Source: Streptomyces violaceoruber (GTDB taxonomy: Bacteria > Actinomycetota > Actinomycetes > Streptomycetales > Streptomycetaceae). From it: DNA of 64,000 nucleotides. Location of the stretch: the NCBI RefSeq assembly GCF_033406955.1, contig NZ_CP137734.1:310001-374000 (forward strand). The letters are read 5' to 3'. The notes below the pieces were generated by a model. It was not told where the DNA came from. It did not search any database and worked only from the letters and a program-made list of their open reading frames with translations. The first letter of the stretch is position 1. Each line of letters starts with the position of its first letter. The translations under genes and the position numbers were made by a program. Below are positions 27,089-35,498 of the stretch, piece after piece.

Positions 27089-27118
27089 TTGACGGTGCGG
27101 TTTGGCGAAAACTACGTT
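27089..27118 (+). promoter_or_regulatory. Promoter of the NCS1 permease operon
   Basis: TTGACG (27089-27094), an 18-bp spacer and TACGTT (27113-27118). A small dyad CGGAA..TTCCG lies in the predicted leader at about 27127-27142. Confidence 0.5.
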
Positions 27119-27189
27119 CTGTTCACCGGAAAGCAGCTTCCGCTTTGTGAAACTCTCCAACTCCCCGCACCTGATCCCAGGAGTCCCGT

Positions 27190-28677
27190 ATGACTGCCCT
27201 GGAAGACCGCCGCTCGTCCGACCGGACCGGCGACACCGCCACCAGTTCCGGCCTCTACACGTACGACCTCGCCCCGACGAAGCGGGAAGGGCGCCGCTGG
27301 GGCGCCTACAACGTCTTCACGCTCTGGGCCAACGACGTGCACAGCCTCGGCAATTACGCCTTCGCCATCGGGCTGTTCGCCCTCGGGCTGAACGTGTGGG
27401 GCATCCTCGCGGCCTTCGCGCTCGCCTCGGTCCTGCTCTTCCTGCTGCTCACGCTCTCCGGGTTCATGGGCCACAAGACCGGCGTCCCGTTCCCCGTCAT
27501 GAGCCGCATCGCCTTCGGCATCAAGGGGGCCAAGATTCCGGCCGCCGTCCGCGGCGCCGTGGCCATCGCCTGGTTTGGTATCCAGACCTATCTGGCGTCC
27601 GCCGTGCTGAGCGCCCTGCTGGTGGCCATGTTCCCCTCCCTGGCCTCCCTGGACACGAACTCCCTGCTCGGCCAGTCCACGCTCGGCTGGATCACCTTCC
27701 TGGTGCTGTGGGCCCTCCAGGTGCTCATCGTCAGCTACGGGATGCAGATGATCCGCCGGTACATGGCCTTCGCCGCGCCCACCACCCTGCTGACCATGTG
27801 CGCCCTCGCGGTGTGGATGTTCGTCCGGGCCGACGGGTCGGTCTCCGTGTCCGTCGACGCCCCGCTCACCGGCGGCGCGATGTGGCTCCAGGTGCTCCAG
27901 GCCGCCGCTCTGTGGGTGGTGATCTACGGGACGTTCGTGCTGAACTTCTGCGACTTCACCCGGTCCGCGCGCAGTCGCGGCTCCATCGTCCGGGGCAACG
28001 TGATCGGCATCCCGGTGAACATGCTCTTCTTCGCCGTCATCGTGGCGGTGCTCAGCGGAGCCCAGTTCACCCTCGACGGGCGCGTGATCACCAGTCCGAC
28101 GGACATCGTCAGGACGATCCCCAACATGTTCCTGCTGGCCGTCGCCTCGCTGTGCCTCATCGCCCTCACGGTGGCGGTGAACCTGCTGGCCAACTTCGTG
28201 GCGCCGATCTACGCCCTGGTCAACCTCTTCCCGCACCGGCTGGACTTCCGCCGCGCGGGCCTGGTGAGCGCCGCCCTCGGCCTGGTGATCACGCCCTGGA
28301 ACCTCTACAACAGCCCGGTCGTCGTGAACTACTTCCTCGGCGGGCTCGGCGCGCTCCTCGGCCCCCTGTTCGGCGTGATCATGGCGGACTACTGGCTGCT
28401 GCGCAGGTCGCGCGTGAACGTACCGGCCCTGTACACCGAGGACGCGGGCGCCGAGTACCACTACCGGCGCGGCTACAACCCGCGGGCCGTCGCCGCCTTC
28501 GCCCCCGCCGCCGCGATCGCCGTCGTCGTCGCGCTCGTCCCCTTCTTCCACGCGGCGGCCGGTTTCTCCTGGTTCGTCGGAGCGATCATCGCCGCCGTGC
28601 TGTACGCGCTGATCGCGGACCGCGCCTCCCCGTTCCGCGACGTGGACGGCGAGTCCATCGCCGTCGCCGCGGAATAG
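27190..28677 (+). CDS. NCS1-family nucleobase/hydantoin/allantoin permease
   Basis: A 495-aa membrane protein with 12 predicted helices, a cation symporter of the nucleobase:cation symporter-1 (Mhp1/PucI) family. Hallmarks: an N-terminal NVFTLWANDVHSLGNYAFAIGL helix (substrate site), GVPFPVMSRIAFGIKG, and FCDFTRSARS in the middle. CAGGAG precedes the ATG by about six bases. Together with the downstream racemase-fold protein and GntR regulator it suggests uptake of a hydantoin, allantoin or related ureide, though no hydantoinase is adjacent. Confidence 0.92.
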   Translation: MTALEDRRSSDRTGDTATSSGLYTYDLAPTKREGRRWGAYNVFTLWANDVHSLGNYAFAIGLFALGLNVWGILAAFALASVLLFLLLTLSGFMGHKTGVPFPVMSRIAFGIKGAKIPAAVRGAVAIAWFGIQTYLASAVLSALLVAMFPSLASLDTNSLLGQSTLGWITFLVLWALQVLIVSYGMQMIRRYMAFAAPTTLLTMCALAVWMFVRADGSVSVSVDAPLTGGAMWLQVLQAAALWVVIYGTFVLNFCDFTRSARSRGSIVRGNVIGIPVNMLFFAVIVAVLSGAQFTLDGRVITSPTDIVRTIPNMFLLAVASLCLIALTVAVNLLANFVAPIYALVNLFPHRLDFRRAGLVSAALGLVITPWNLYNSPVVVNYFLGGLGALLGPLFGVIMADYWLLRRSRVNVPALYTEDAGAEYHYRRGYNPRAVAAFAPAAAIAVVVALVPFFHAAAGFSWFVGAIIAAVLYALIADRASPFRDVDGESIAVAAE

Positions 28678-28774
28678 CCCCGCACCGCAGTCGCCACCGC
28701 CACCGCCACCGCCATCGCCATCCTCCCGCCCCGCCGCGGATCAGCCCGTCCGAGCAGAAGGCCCAGGCCCACCC

Positions 28775-29500
28775 ATGCGCATCCTCGTGGTCAACGTCAA
28801 CACCACGCAGTCCATCACCGACGCGATCGGCAAGCAGGCGGCCGGCGCCGCCTCTCCGGGCACCGAGATCGTGCCGCTGACACCGGCCTTCGGCGCGGAG
28901 TCCGTGGAGGGCAACTACGAGAGCTACCTCGCCGCCGTCGCCGTGATGGAGGCGGTGCGGGCCCATGCGGAGCCGTACGACGCGGTGATCCAGGCCGGTT
29001 ACGGCGAGCACGGCCGGGAGGGGCTCCAGGAGCTGCTCGACGTACCCGTCGTCGACATCACCGAGGCGGCGGCGAGCACCGCGCAGTACCTGGGCCGCCG
29101 CTACTCCGTCGTCACCACCCTCGACCGCACGGTCCCCCTGATCGAGGAGCGGCTGGCGGTGGCCGGACTGAGCGCCAGGTGCGCCTCGGTGCGGGCCAGC
29201 GGGCTCGCCGTGCTGGAGCTGGAGCGGGACGAGCAGGCCGCCGTGGACGCCATCACCGAGCAGGCCGCCCGCGCCGTCGAGGACGACCGGGCCGAGGTGA
29301 TCTGCCTGGGCTGCGGAGGCATGGCGGGCCTCGCCGAACGCGTGGTGGAGCGTACCGGCGTCCCCGTGGTCGACGGGGTCGCCGCCGCCGTGACGGTCGC
29401 CGAGTCCCTGGTCCGGCTCGGTCTGTCCACGTCCAAGGTGCGCACCTACGCCCGGCCGCGTCCCAAGCGGATCGTCAACTGGCCCCCGCGGGTGGGCTGA
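28775..29500 (+). CDS. Asp/Glu/hydantoin racemase-fold protein lacking the first catalytic Cys
   Basis: A 241-aa cytosolic protein of the Asp/Glu/hydantoin racemase superfamily (start MRILVVNVNTTQSITDAIG). Racemases need two Cys. The second is present as Cys180 in CLGCGGMAGL, but the first, in the (A)CFGDPG motif, is replaced: here the segment reads QAGYGEHG with Gly75. Gly at the first and Cys at the second site is the arrangement of arylmalonate decarboxylase. It may therefore decarboxylate or isomerise rather than racemise. It follows the NCS1 permease by 97 bp, a gap containing CACCGC hexamer repeats. Confidence 0.85.
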   Translation: MRILVVNVNTTQSITDAIGKQAAGAASPGTEIVPLTPAFGAESVEGNYESYLAAVAVMEAVRAHAEPYDAVIQAGYGEHGREGLQELLDVPVVDITEAAASTAQYLGRRYSVVTTLDRTVPLIEERLAVAGLSARCASVRASGLAVLELERDEQAAVDAITEQAARAVEDDRAEVICLGCGGMAGLAERVVERTGVPVVDGVAAAVTVAESLVRLGLSTSKVRTYARPRPKRIVNWPPRVG

Positions 29501-29624
29501 CCGCTCCTCGCTGCCTCCCGCCCGGGCCGTCCGCGGGCACCGGGGTATTCTGACGGGCCGCCCGACCGCCGCTCCGCACGGCGCGGTCGGCGGGCCGGAA
29601 CGGGATGACAGACGAAGGACGGCG

Positions 29625-30275
29625 ATGGCTGCGTCAGTGGGCTTCACGCCCGAGTCCGAGCGGGTCACGCGGCGGTTGCGCGACGAGATCATCGACGGCG
29701 TGCGGGTCCCGGGCAGCCGCCTGGTCGAACGGGAGCTGGCCGAGTCGCTCGGGGTCAGCCGGCTCCCCGTCCGCGAGGCCCTGAAGACGCTGGTGTCGGA
29801 GGGGCTGGTGACGCCGCGGCCACGGAGCTGGGCGGTGGTGCGGGAGTTCACCACGAGCGACATCGCCGACCTGGACGAGGTCCGCTCGGGCCTGGAGACC
29901 CTGGGTTTCCGGCTCGCCGCCCAGCGGCACACGCGGGAGGGGCTGGAGCGGCTGCGCGCGACGGTGGACGCCGAACTCGACGCGGCGCGCGCCGACGACG
30001 CCGTGCGGGCCCGCCGGGCGGCCGCCGACTTCCACGAGACCGTCGTCTCCCTGGCCGCCAACGAACTGCTCAACGAGCTGGAGCGGGTGCTGCGCAGCCG
30101 GCTGCGCTGGCTCCTTGGCCAGCACGACGACCTGATGGCCGTCGCCCTCGAACACGACGCCCTCTACCGGGCCATCGCGGCCCGCGACGTGGACCGCGTC
30201 CAGGAGCTGGTCCTGCACCATCTGTCGACGAGCCGCAGCGCGGCCCTGGGGCACCTGGCGCAGGAGCGCTCCTAG
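29625..30275 (+). CDS. GntR-family (FCD domain) transcriptional regulator
   Basis: A 216-aa regulator. The winged helix is VTRRLRDEIIDGVRVPGSRL with ELAESLGVSRLPVREALKTL; the C-terminal helical FCD domain includes DFHETVVSLAANELL and AIAARDVDRVQELVLHHL. AAGGA precedes the ATG. Probable ligand is a small carboxylate or ureide from the upstream permease pathway. The stop codon TAG is unusual: its T and A are host sequence and its G is the first base of a 184-bp inverted-repeat element. Confidence 0.9.
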   Translation: MAASVGFTPESERVTRRLRDEIIDGVRVPGSRLVERELAESLGVSRLPVREALKTLVSEGLVTPRPRSWAVVREFTTSDIADLDEVRSGLETLGFRLAAQRHTREGLERLRATVDAELDAARADDAVRARRAAADFHETVVSLAANELLNELERVLRSRLRWLLGQHDDLMAVALEHDALYRAIAARDVDRVQELVLHHLSTSRSAALGHLAQERS

Positions 30276-30458
30276 GGGGTGTCGTTCGGATCCCGCCGGC
30301 CGCGGCCGGCGGTGCCTTGTGGCCGACCCGAGCGGGGTCTGGTGCGTGCGGCTGCAAGGCGGAGGAGGGCGACAGGGCCAAGCCCTGGCAACCGACGACA
30401 ACGCCGCAGATGTGCGTGCCGGACCCCGCGACCCCGGCAAGATCCAAACGACACCCCC
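30275..30458. mobile_element. MITE-like 184-bp inverted-repeat element, copy 1
   Basis: Begins GGGGGTGTCGTTCGGATC and ends GATCCAAACGACACCCCC: about 18-bp terminal inverted repeats (one mismatch) around a GC-rich core with no ORF. A second copy of identical length is at 51977-52160 with about nine differences. It is flanked by TA on the left and CA on the right; copy 2 has TA on both sides. It completes the TAG stop of the gntR gene and lies between convergent genes. Size, TIRs and lack of coding capacity define a MITE; the mobilising transposase is not in the window. Confidence 0.82.
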
Positions 30459-30465
30459 CAGGCCC

Positions 30466-31245
30466 TCAGCCGGGCCGCCCCCGGTGGCCCTGGGCGAACC
30501 GGGACGGCGGGATGCCGAAGGTCCGGGTGAAGGCGGCGGTGAACGCGGCCGGGGAGGCGTAGCCGAGCCGGCCGCCGACCTCGCTGACCGAACCGGACCG
30601 CAGCAGCGGCACGGCCGCCAGCAGCCGGGCGCGGCCCCGCCAGACGGCGGGACTGTCGCCCGTCTCGGCACGGAAGCGGCGGGTGAAGGCGCGCTCGCTC
30701 ATGTTCGTCCGCGCCGCCCACACGGCGTTGGTGACCCCGGTGTCCGGCGCGGCCAGATACTCCCGGCACAGCGCCGCCAGGTCGGCACCGGCGGGGATGC
30801 GGACGTGGAACGGGAGCGGGGCGCGCGCCGCGATCTCGTGCAGGAGGAGGTCGGCGACGCTGCCGGCGCGGCCGGACAGGCTGTAGTCGGCCTCGAACTC
30901 GACGGCCGTCAGGAGCAGTTCGCGCAGCAGCGGCGGCACGTCCACGACCGTGCAGGTGCCGGGCCACCACGGGACGGCGTCCGGCTCGATGTACAGGCTG
31001 CGGGTGCTCACGCCCAGCATCCGCACCCGGTGCCGGGTGGCGGCCGGGATCAGCACGGCGCGCTCGGGCGGCACCGTCCAGGTGCCGTCGCCGGTGTCGA
31101 CCACCATGACTCCGGTCGCGCCGTACAGGAACTGCGCGCGCCGGTGCTCGTGCCAGTCCAGGACGTGTCCGGGCGGGTAGTCGGTGCCGATCGGCAGCAC
31201 GGCCCGGTCCACGTGGTCGACGTCGGCCAGGGGGACGTTCTTCAC
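30466..31245 (-). CDS. AraC-family transcriptional regulator with cupin sensor domain
   Basis: A 259-aa regulator. The N-terminal cupin-like domain contains LDWHEHRRAQFLYGATGVM and a PxRAVLIPAATRHRVRM-type strand; two helix-turn-helices are at the C-terminus (WAARTNMSERAFTRRFRAE; EVGGRLGYASPAAFTAAFTR). The GTG start at 31245 is divergent from a TauE/SafE exporter gene, 93 bp away, which is the likely target. The stop codon is seven bp from the MITE end. Confidence 0.92.
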   Translation of the reverse strand: MKNVPLADVDHVDRAVLPIGTDYPPGHVLDWHEHRRAQFLYGATGVMVVDTGDGTWTVPPERAVLIPAATRHRVRMLGVSTRSLYIEPDAVPWWPGTCTVVDVPPLLRELLLTAVEFEADYSLSGRAGSVADLLLHEIAARAPLPFHVRIPAGADLAALCREYLAAPDTGVTNAVWAARTNMSERAFTRRFRAETGDSPAVWRGRARLLAAVPLLRSGSVSEVGGRLGYASPAAFTAAFTRTFGIPPSRFAQGHRGRPG

Positions 31246-31338
31246 CCGGTCACCTTACGGCCGTCCTGGCCGAGTCGCGAAGGAATGGTGCCGGGTATCG
31301 GATGCGGGCGACGTCGCCGAGCTGGTGGAGTGGCCTGC

Positions 31339-32136
31339 GTGGATGTTGTGGCTCTGCTCGGAATCGGGCTCCTGACCGGTGTGACCACGGTGCTGTTCGG
31401 CTTCGGCGGCGGTTTCGTCGCCGTCCCGGTCGTGGTGTGGACGGACTCCGCCCTCGGCGCGGACGCGATCCGGGTGGCGACGGCCACCTCGGCCCTGGTG
31501 ATGGTGGTGAACGCGGGGTTCGCCACCGCGGTCACACCGCGCCGGGTGCTGGCCGCCCTCCGCGGCGGCGGCCCGCTGCTCGTCCTGCTGGGCGTCGGCG
31601 CCGCGGCCGGGGCGCTCGCCGCGCGCCACGCCCCGGCGGGGCTGATCCGCTGGGCGTTCGTCGCGTACGTCGCCCTCACCGTCGTGGACCTGCTGCTGCG
31701 CCCCGGCTTCCTGCGCCCGCGCGCCCCGACCGAGGCGGCCCCTGGCACGCCGCGTCCGCTGCCGGCGGCGGTCGGCGCACCGGTCGGCGCGGTGGCCGCC
31801 TTCCTCGGGGTGGGGGGCAGCGTCATGACCGTCCCCGCGATGCGGCGGGCGGGGCACACGATGCACGTGGCGACCGCGCTGGCCAACCCGCTGACCCTGG
31901 CGATCGCGCTCCCGGCCGCGGCCGTCTTCCTGGGCGGTTCCGGGGACCCCGCCGGCGCCCATCCGCACCTGGCCCTGGTGGGTCTCGTCGACCTCCGCGC
32001 GGCCGGGGCGCTGCTCCTGGGCGCTCTGCCCGTGATCGCGGTGCTGCGCCGCCGCCCGCCGCACATCCCGGACCGCCTCTACGCCTGGACGTACGTGGCG
32101 CTGCTCGCCGCGGTGGTGGTCGCCATGGTGCTGTGA
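31339..32136 (+). CDS. TauE/SafE-family membrane exporter (TSUP)
   Basis: A membrane protein of about 265 aa with eight hydrophobic segments. The two family repeats start VTTVLFGFGGGFVAVPVVVW and VAAFLGVGGSVMTVPAMR. The family moves sulfite, sulfonates and other small anions. The start is chosen as GTG 31339 because GGAG lies eight bases upstream; GTG 31330 and 31348 are alternatives. Divergent AraC control is likely. Confidence 0.87.
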   Translation: MDVVALLGIGLLTGVTTVLFGFGGGFVAVPVVVWTDSALGADAIRVATATSALVMVVNAGFATAVTPRRVLAALRGGGPLLVLLGVGAAAGALAARHAPAGLIRWAFVAYVALTVVDLLLRPGFLRPRAPTEAAPGTPRPLPAAVGAPVGAVAAFLGVGGSVMTVPAMRRAGHTMHVATALANPLTLAIALPAAAVFLGGSGDPAGAHPHLALVGLVDLRAAGALLLGALPVIAVLRRRPPHIPDRLYAWTYVALLAAVVVAMVL

Positions 32137-32143
32137 GGCACCG

Positions 32144-32976
32144 TCAGGCGATCACGGCCTCCCAGGTGTCGACCGCGAAGTGGACGGTCATGCCGTTGCG
32201 GCCGTGCAGCCGCGGGGCGCCCGTCGCGTTCGCGGTGTCGACGCCGAGGCCCACGGTGTCCCGGCCCCGCGCGGCGAACCGGGCGAAGGCGTGCCGCAGG
32301 AGGAACCCGCCCAGGTCGTCGGTCTCGGCGATCCACACCAGGGACCAGTCGAGGCCCGCGGCGTCGGTGTCGTCGAGCCACAGCAGGTAGGGGCGCGGCT
32401 GGAAGTCGAAGTGCTGGGCGAACGACCGCTGGTACAGCTCGTGCACCCGGACGCGGTCCGCCTCCGTGGCGCAGGCCCGCAGCCGCACGCCCGCCGGCGC
32501 CTCGGGCGGGAGGTCGGCCGCCGGGTCAGCGCGCGGCGCAGCACGTGGTGGGTGCGCACGACGCTCCAGCCGCGCTCGGCGAGGAGCGCGGTGTCGGTCG
32601 TGGGCCGGGTGTTGAGGTGCAGGTGCACCACGGCTCGCTCCGCGCCGTTGGCCCGTGCCCGGGCCGGGGCGCGGGTCTCCATGGCGATCAGCATGCGCAG
32701 CCCGGTCCGCCGGTGGTCGGGCAGCACGTAGTGGTCGATGTCGATCCGCTCCCCGCCGGACTCGTCCCACAGCAGCCCGTACGCCACCGGCCGGCCGGCG
32801 TCGAGGGCGAGCCACGAGTCCTGGGTGAGGTCCCTCTGCTGGTGCGTCAGGTCGGCTTCGACGGTGTGCTGGTCGGTCTCGGGGCGGCCGATCTCGATCC
32901 GGTCTATCTCGTTGAGGAGGGCGGTGACGGCGGGGGCGTCGGCGAGGGTGGCCGGTCGCAGGTCGGCGGTGGGCAC
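32144..32976 (-). pseudogene. Double GNAT-domain N-acetyltransferase, frameshifted
   Basis: The N-terminal GNAT half reads from GTG 32976 (PTADLRPATLADAPAV ... LPDHRRTGLRMLIAMETRA ... AERGWSVVRTHHVLRRALT), and the C-terminal half continues in a different frame (ADPAADLPPEAPAGVRLRA ... YLLWLDDTDAAGLDWSLV ... DTWEAVIA). The switch is near 32525-32540, consistent with loss of one base. Neither half alone has good start or stop context. Intact relatives are tandem GNAT proteins of about 275 aa. No slippery heptamer is visible, so a mutation or sequence error is more likely than programmed shifting. Confidence 0.75.
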
Positions 32977-33114
32977 GAGGAGCGGAGTCGGGCAGGGCGG
33001 CGGGTGACCGCAACGGATTGTCCGCCGGAGGCGACGGAGTGACGTACGACGGCGAACCGGGGGCATACGGGTGACCGAGAGGCCTTCTCCCCCGCCGACC
33101 CACGGGAGTCCCCT

Positions 33115-33555
33115 GTGACGCCGAGCCTGCGCACCGCCCGCGCCTGCCGTGCCGCCGCCGCGCTCCTTGTCGCCGCCGCCGTGTACGCGGCCACCCGCCA
33201 CTCCTGGCTCGCCCTGCCCGGGCTGTACGTCGCCGCGGTGTTCGCCTGGTGTGCCGCCCGTGAGGGCGCGGAGCACCGGCGCCGGGTCGCCCTGGCCCGG
33301 CGGGCCGAGCTGCTGGCCAGGCCCGGGCAGGCGGAGCCGTTCGCGCACGGGCTGGAGCCCTGCTGCGCGTTCTGGCGGCACTCCGACGGTGTCGTGCACG
33401 GGCCGGAGTGCGGCCGTCCCACGGCGGCCCGTGTCCCGCTCCCCGAGGACTGCTGCGAACGCTGGTGGACCTCGCTCGGCGCGCGGCACGACGCGGGCTG
33501 CCGCCGCCGCGCCGGGGCCCCGGGCCGGGGCCGCGCCCGGCCGGCGCCGCAGTAG
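33115..33555 (+). CDS. Small Cys-rich membrane-anchored hypothetical protein
   Basis: 146 aa. Two hydrophobic segments near the N-terminus (about residues 10-27 and 30-46) are followed by a basic linker and a Cys/His/Trp-rich tail (LEPCCAFWRHSDGVVHGPEC, LPEDCCERWWTSLGARHDAG) that could bind metal. GTG 33115 has GGGAG about five bases upstream. I do not recognise a family. Convergent with the glycosidase operon, five bp away. Confidence 0.65.
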   Translation: MTPSLRTARACRAAAALLVAAAVYAATRHSWLALPGLYVAAVFAWCAAREGAEHRRRVALARRAELLARPGQAEPFAHGLEPCCAFWRHSDGVVHGPECGRPTAARVPLPEDCCERWWTSLGARHDAGCRRRAGAPGRGRARPAPQ

Positions 33556-33560
33556 CGCGG

Positions 33561-35498
33561 TCAGGAACCGGGCGGTTGCGGCCCCAGCGCCGTCCGCAGG
33601 GCCAGCGGGGTGGCGGCGGCCCAGGCCTGCGGCGAGCAGGAGTGCGGGTAGGGAACCGGCGCCGCGGTCGCCGCGCGGTCATAACCGGCGAGGACCTCGG
33701 GCAGCCGGTGGCCGTGGTGGGCCGCCGCCGCGACGAGTCCCTCGGCGACGGTGCGCACCTCCGCCGCCAGGCCCTGCCGGGCCAGGCCCAGGACGACGAC
33801 CGCGTTGTCGTGCGGCCAGGCACTGCCCCGGTGGTAGGACAGCGGGTGGTACGGCCGCTGCCCGGCGGCGAGGGTCCGGATCGCCCAGCCGGAGAAGAAG
33901 TCCGGCTCGAGGAGTCGCCGGCCCACCCGGCGGGAGCGCTCCGGGTCGAGGATGCCCGACCACAGCAGGTGCCCGGCGTCCGAGGCCAGCGCGTCGACCT
34001 GGCGGCCGTCGCCGTCCAGCGCCAGGGCGGGGAAGTCCGCGTCGGGCATCCAGAAGTCCGCAGTGAAGCGGTCCCGCAGCCGGGCGGCGCCCTCGCGCAG
34101 CCGGCGGGCGTACGCCTCGTCCCGCCAGACGCCGTCGGCGAGTTCGGCCGTGCGCAGGAGTGCGTCGTAGGCGTACCCCTGTGCCTCGCAGACGGCGACG
34201 GGTCCCTCGGCCTGGGTTCCGTCGCGGAAGCAGACCGCGCCGGCGGAGTCCTTCCAGTTCTGGTTGACCAGCCCGCCCGGATCGGGGTCGTACACGAGGT
34301 AGCCGTGCTGCTCCAGGCCGCCGTCGGTGAGCATCCAGTCCACGGCCCGCCGGGCGTGCCGTTCCAGGCGCTTGGCCAGGCTCGGGTCGCCGGTCGCCTC
34401 GTGGTGGGCGTGGAGCAGGACGAGGAAGAGCGGGGTGGCGTCGACGGCGCCGTAGTACCGGCCGTACGGGACCTGCCGGAAGTGGGCGAGTTCGCCGTGC
34501 CGGGTCTCGTGGACGATGCGGCCGGGCTGCTCGCCGCTGAACGGGTCGTGCCGCCGGCCCTGGGTGGCGGCGAGCGCGCTGAGGACGGCGGCGGCCGTCG
34601 CGGGCCGGTACGGCAGCAGGAAGTAGGCGGTGAGCAGCGAGTCGCGGCCGAACAGGGTGAGGAACCACGGGATGCCGGCGGCCGGGACGCGCACGTCCTC
34701 GCCGTCGACGCCGGGGACCGGGATGGTCAGCAGGTCGATGTCGGCGAGACCGCGTTCGCAGGTGCGGGTCAGGTCGTCCGTCGCGCCGCCTGCCCGCTCA
34801 GGGTGTCGTACGGCGGCGGGGGCGGGAGCGGTCACGGGCGGCGGGGTGCGTCCGTGCGGGTGGGCGCGGACGGTCAGCCGCAGGTCGGCCCGCCCGTGCG
34901 CGTCGAGGGGCAGGTGCCAGGTGAGGGTCCGGGCGGTGTCGCCCTCCCGGGCCGGTGCGGGGGCCACCGCGTCCGGGGCGGGCTCGCAGCTGATGTCCGT
35001 CCGGGCGTGCCAGTCTGCTCGTCGGTAGTCGAAGAGCACTCCGTCGGCGGTGTCGCGGCTCTCGTACTCCGCGCCGGGCTTGGCGTAGTGCCGGTCGTCG
35101 GCGCGGAGTTCGAAGAGGTCGGCGAAGTCCGCGCCGACGGTGAGGTCGAGGCGGGCCGTCAGGGCGTCGGGGCGGTTGCTGACCAGGCTCAGGTGTTCGG
35201 TGAACGTGCCGGCGGTGACGCTCTGCCGTCGGAAGACGGTGTACGCGGGCGGGTTGTCCCGGGTGCCCTCGGGGGTCAGCACGCCGGCGGCCGTGTCGTC
35301 GGTCTCCGGCGTGGCGGGCACCAGCGCGGTGGGCGCGGTGCCGTCGACGGCGAGGTGCCAGCGGCTGAGGTGCCGGGCGTCCTGGAAGAACAGCCCGTCG
35401 GGTGCCGATCCGCGGGTGCCGCTGATCTCCCCGTCGGCGTGCAGGCGGACGAAGGTGGCGTCGCGCACGAGTTGGACGCGGAGGTCGGCCGCGGTCAT
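33561..35498 (-). CDS. Glycogen-debranching-type glucosidase (GDE N-domain + amylo-alpha-1,6-glucosidase-like domain)
   Basis: A 645-aa cytosolic enzyme. The N-terminal beta-sandwich (FFQDARHLSRWHLAVDG, TAYTVFRRQ-like strands) is the domain found in some glycogen debranching enzymes; the C-terminal (alpha/alpha)6 barrel has GIPWFLTLFGRDSLLTAYF, VPYGRYYGAVDATPLFLVLL, GLVNQNWKDSAG and YHRGSAWPHDNAVV, the usual GH63/GH133-like motifs. ATG 35498 overlaps the previous stop by four bases, with GGAGG seven bases upstream. Last gene of a four-gene carbohydrate operon; true substrate unknown. Confidence 0.85.
   Translation of the reverse strand: MTAADLRVQLVRDATFVRLHADGEISGTRGSAPDGLFFQDARHLSRWHLAVDGTAPTALVPATPETDDTAAGVLTPEGTRDNPPAYTVFRRQSVTAGTFTEHLSLVSNRPDALTARLDLTVGADFADLFELRADDRHYAKPGAEYESRDTADGVLFDYRRADWHARTDISCEPAPDAVAPAPAREGDTARTLTWHLPLDAHGRADLRLTVRAHPHGRTPPPVTAPAPAAVRHPERAGGATDDLTRTCERGLADIDLLTIPVPGVDGEDVRVPAAGIPWFLTLFGRDSLLTAYFLLPYRPATAAAVLSALAATQGRRHDPFSGEQPGRIVHETRHGELAHFRQVPYGRYYGAVDATPLFLVLLHAHHEATGDPSLAKRLERHARRAVDWMLTDGGLEQHGYLVYDPDPGGLVNQNWKDSAGAVCFRDGTQAEGPVAVCEAQGYAYDALLRTAELADGVWRDEAYARRLREGAARLRDRFTADFWMPDADFPALALDGDGRQVDALASDAGHLLWSGILDPERSRRVGRRLLEPDFFSGWAIRTLAAGQRPYHPLSYHRGSAWPHDNAVVVLGLARQGLAAEVRTVAEGLVAAAAHHGHRLPEVLAGYDRAATAAPVPYPHSCSPQAWAAATPLALRTALGPQPPGS

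Noticed and set aside
28690..28725. CACCGC hexamer run as a possible regulatory repeat
   Set aside because: Short, imperfect and common in GC-rich intergenic DNA; recorded only in the downstream gene entry.
32525..32540. Programmed ribosomal frameshift in the GNAT gene
   Set aside because: No slippery heptamer or downstream pseudoknot was evident; mutation or sequence error is simpler.
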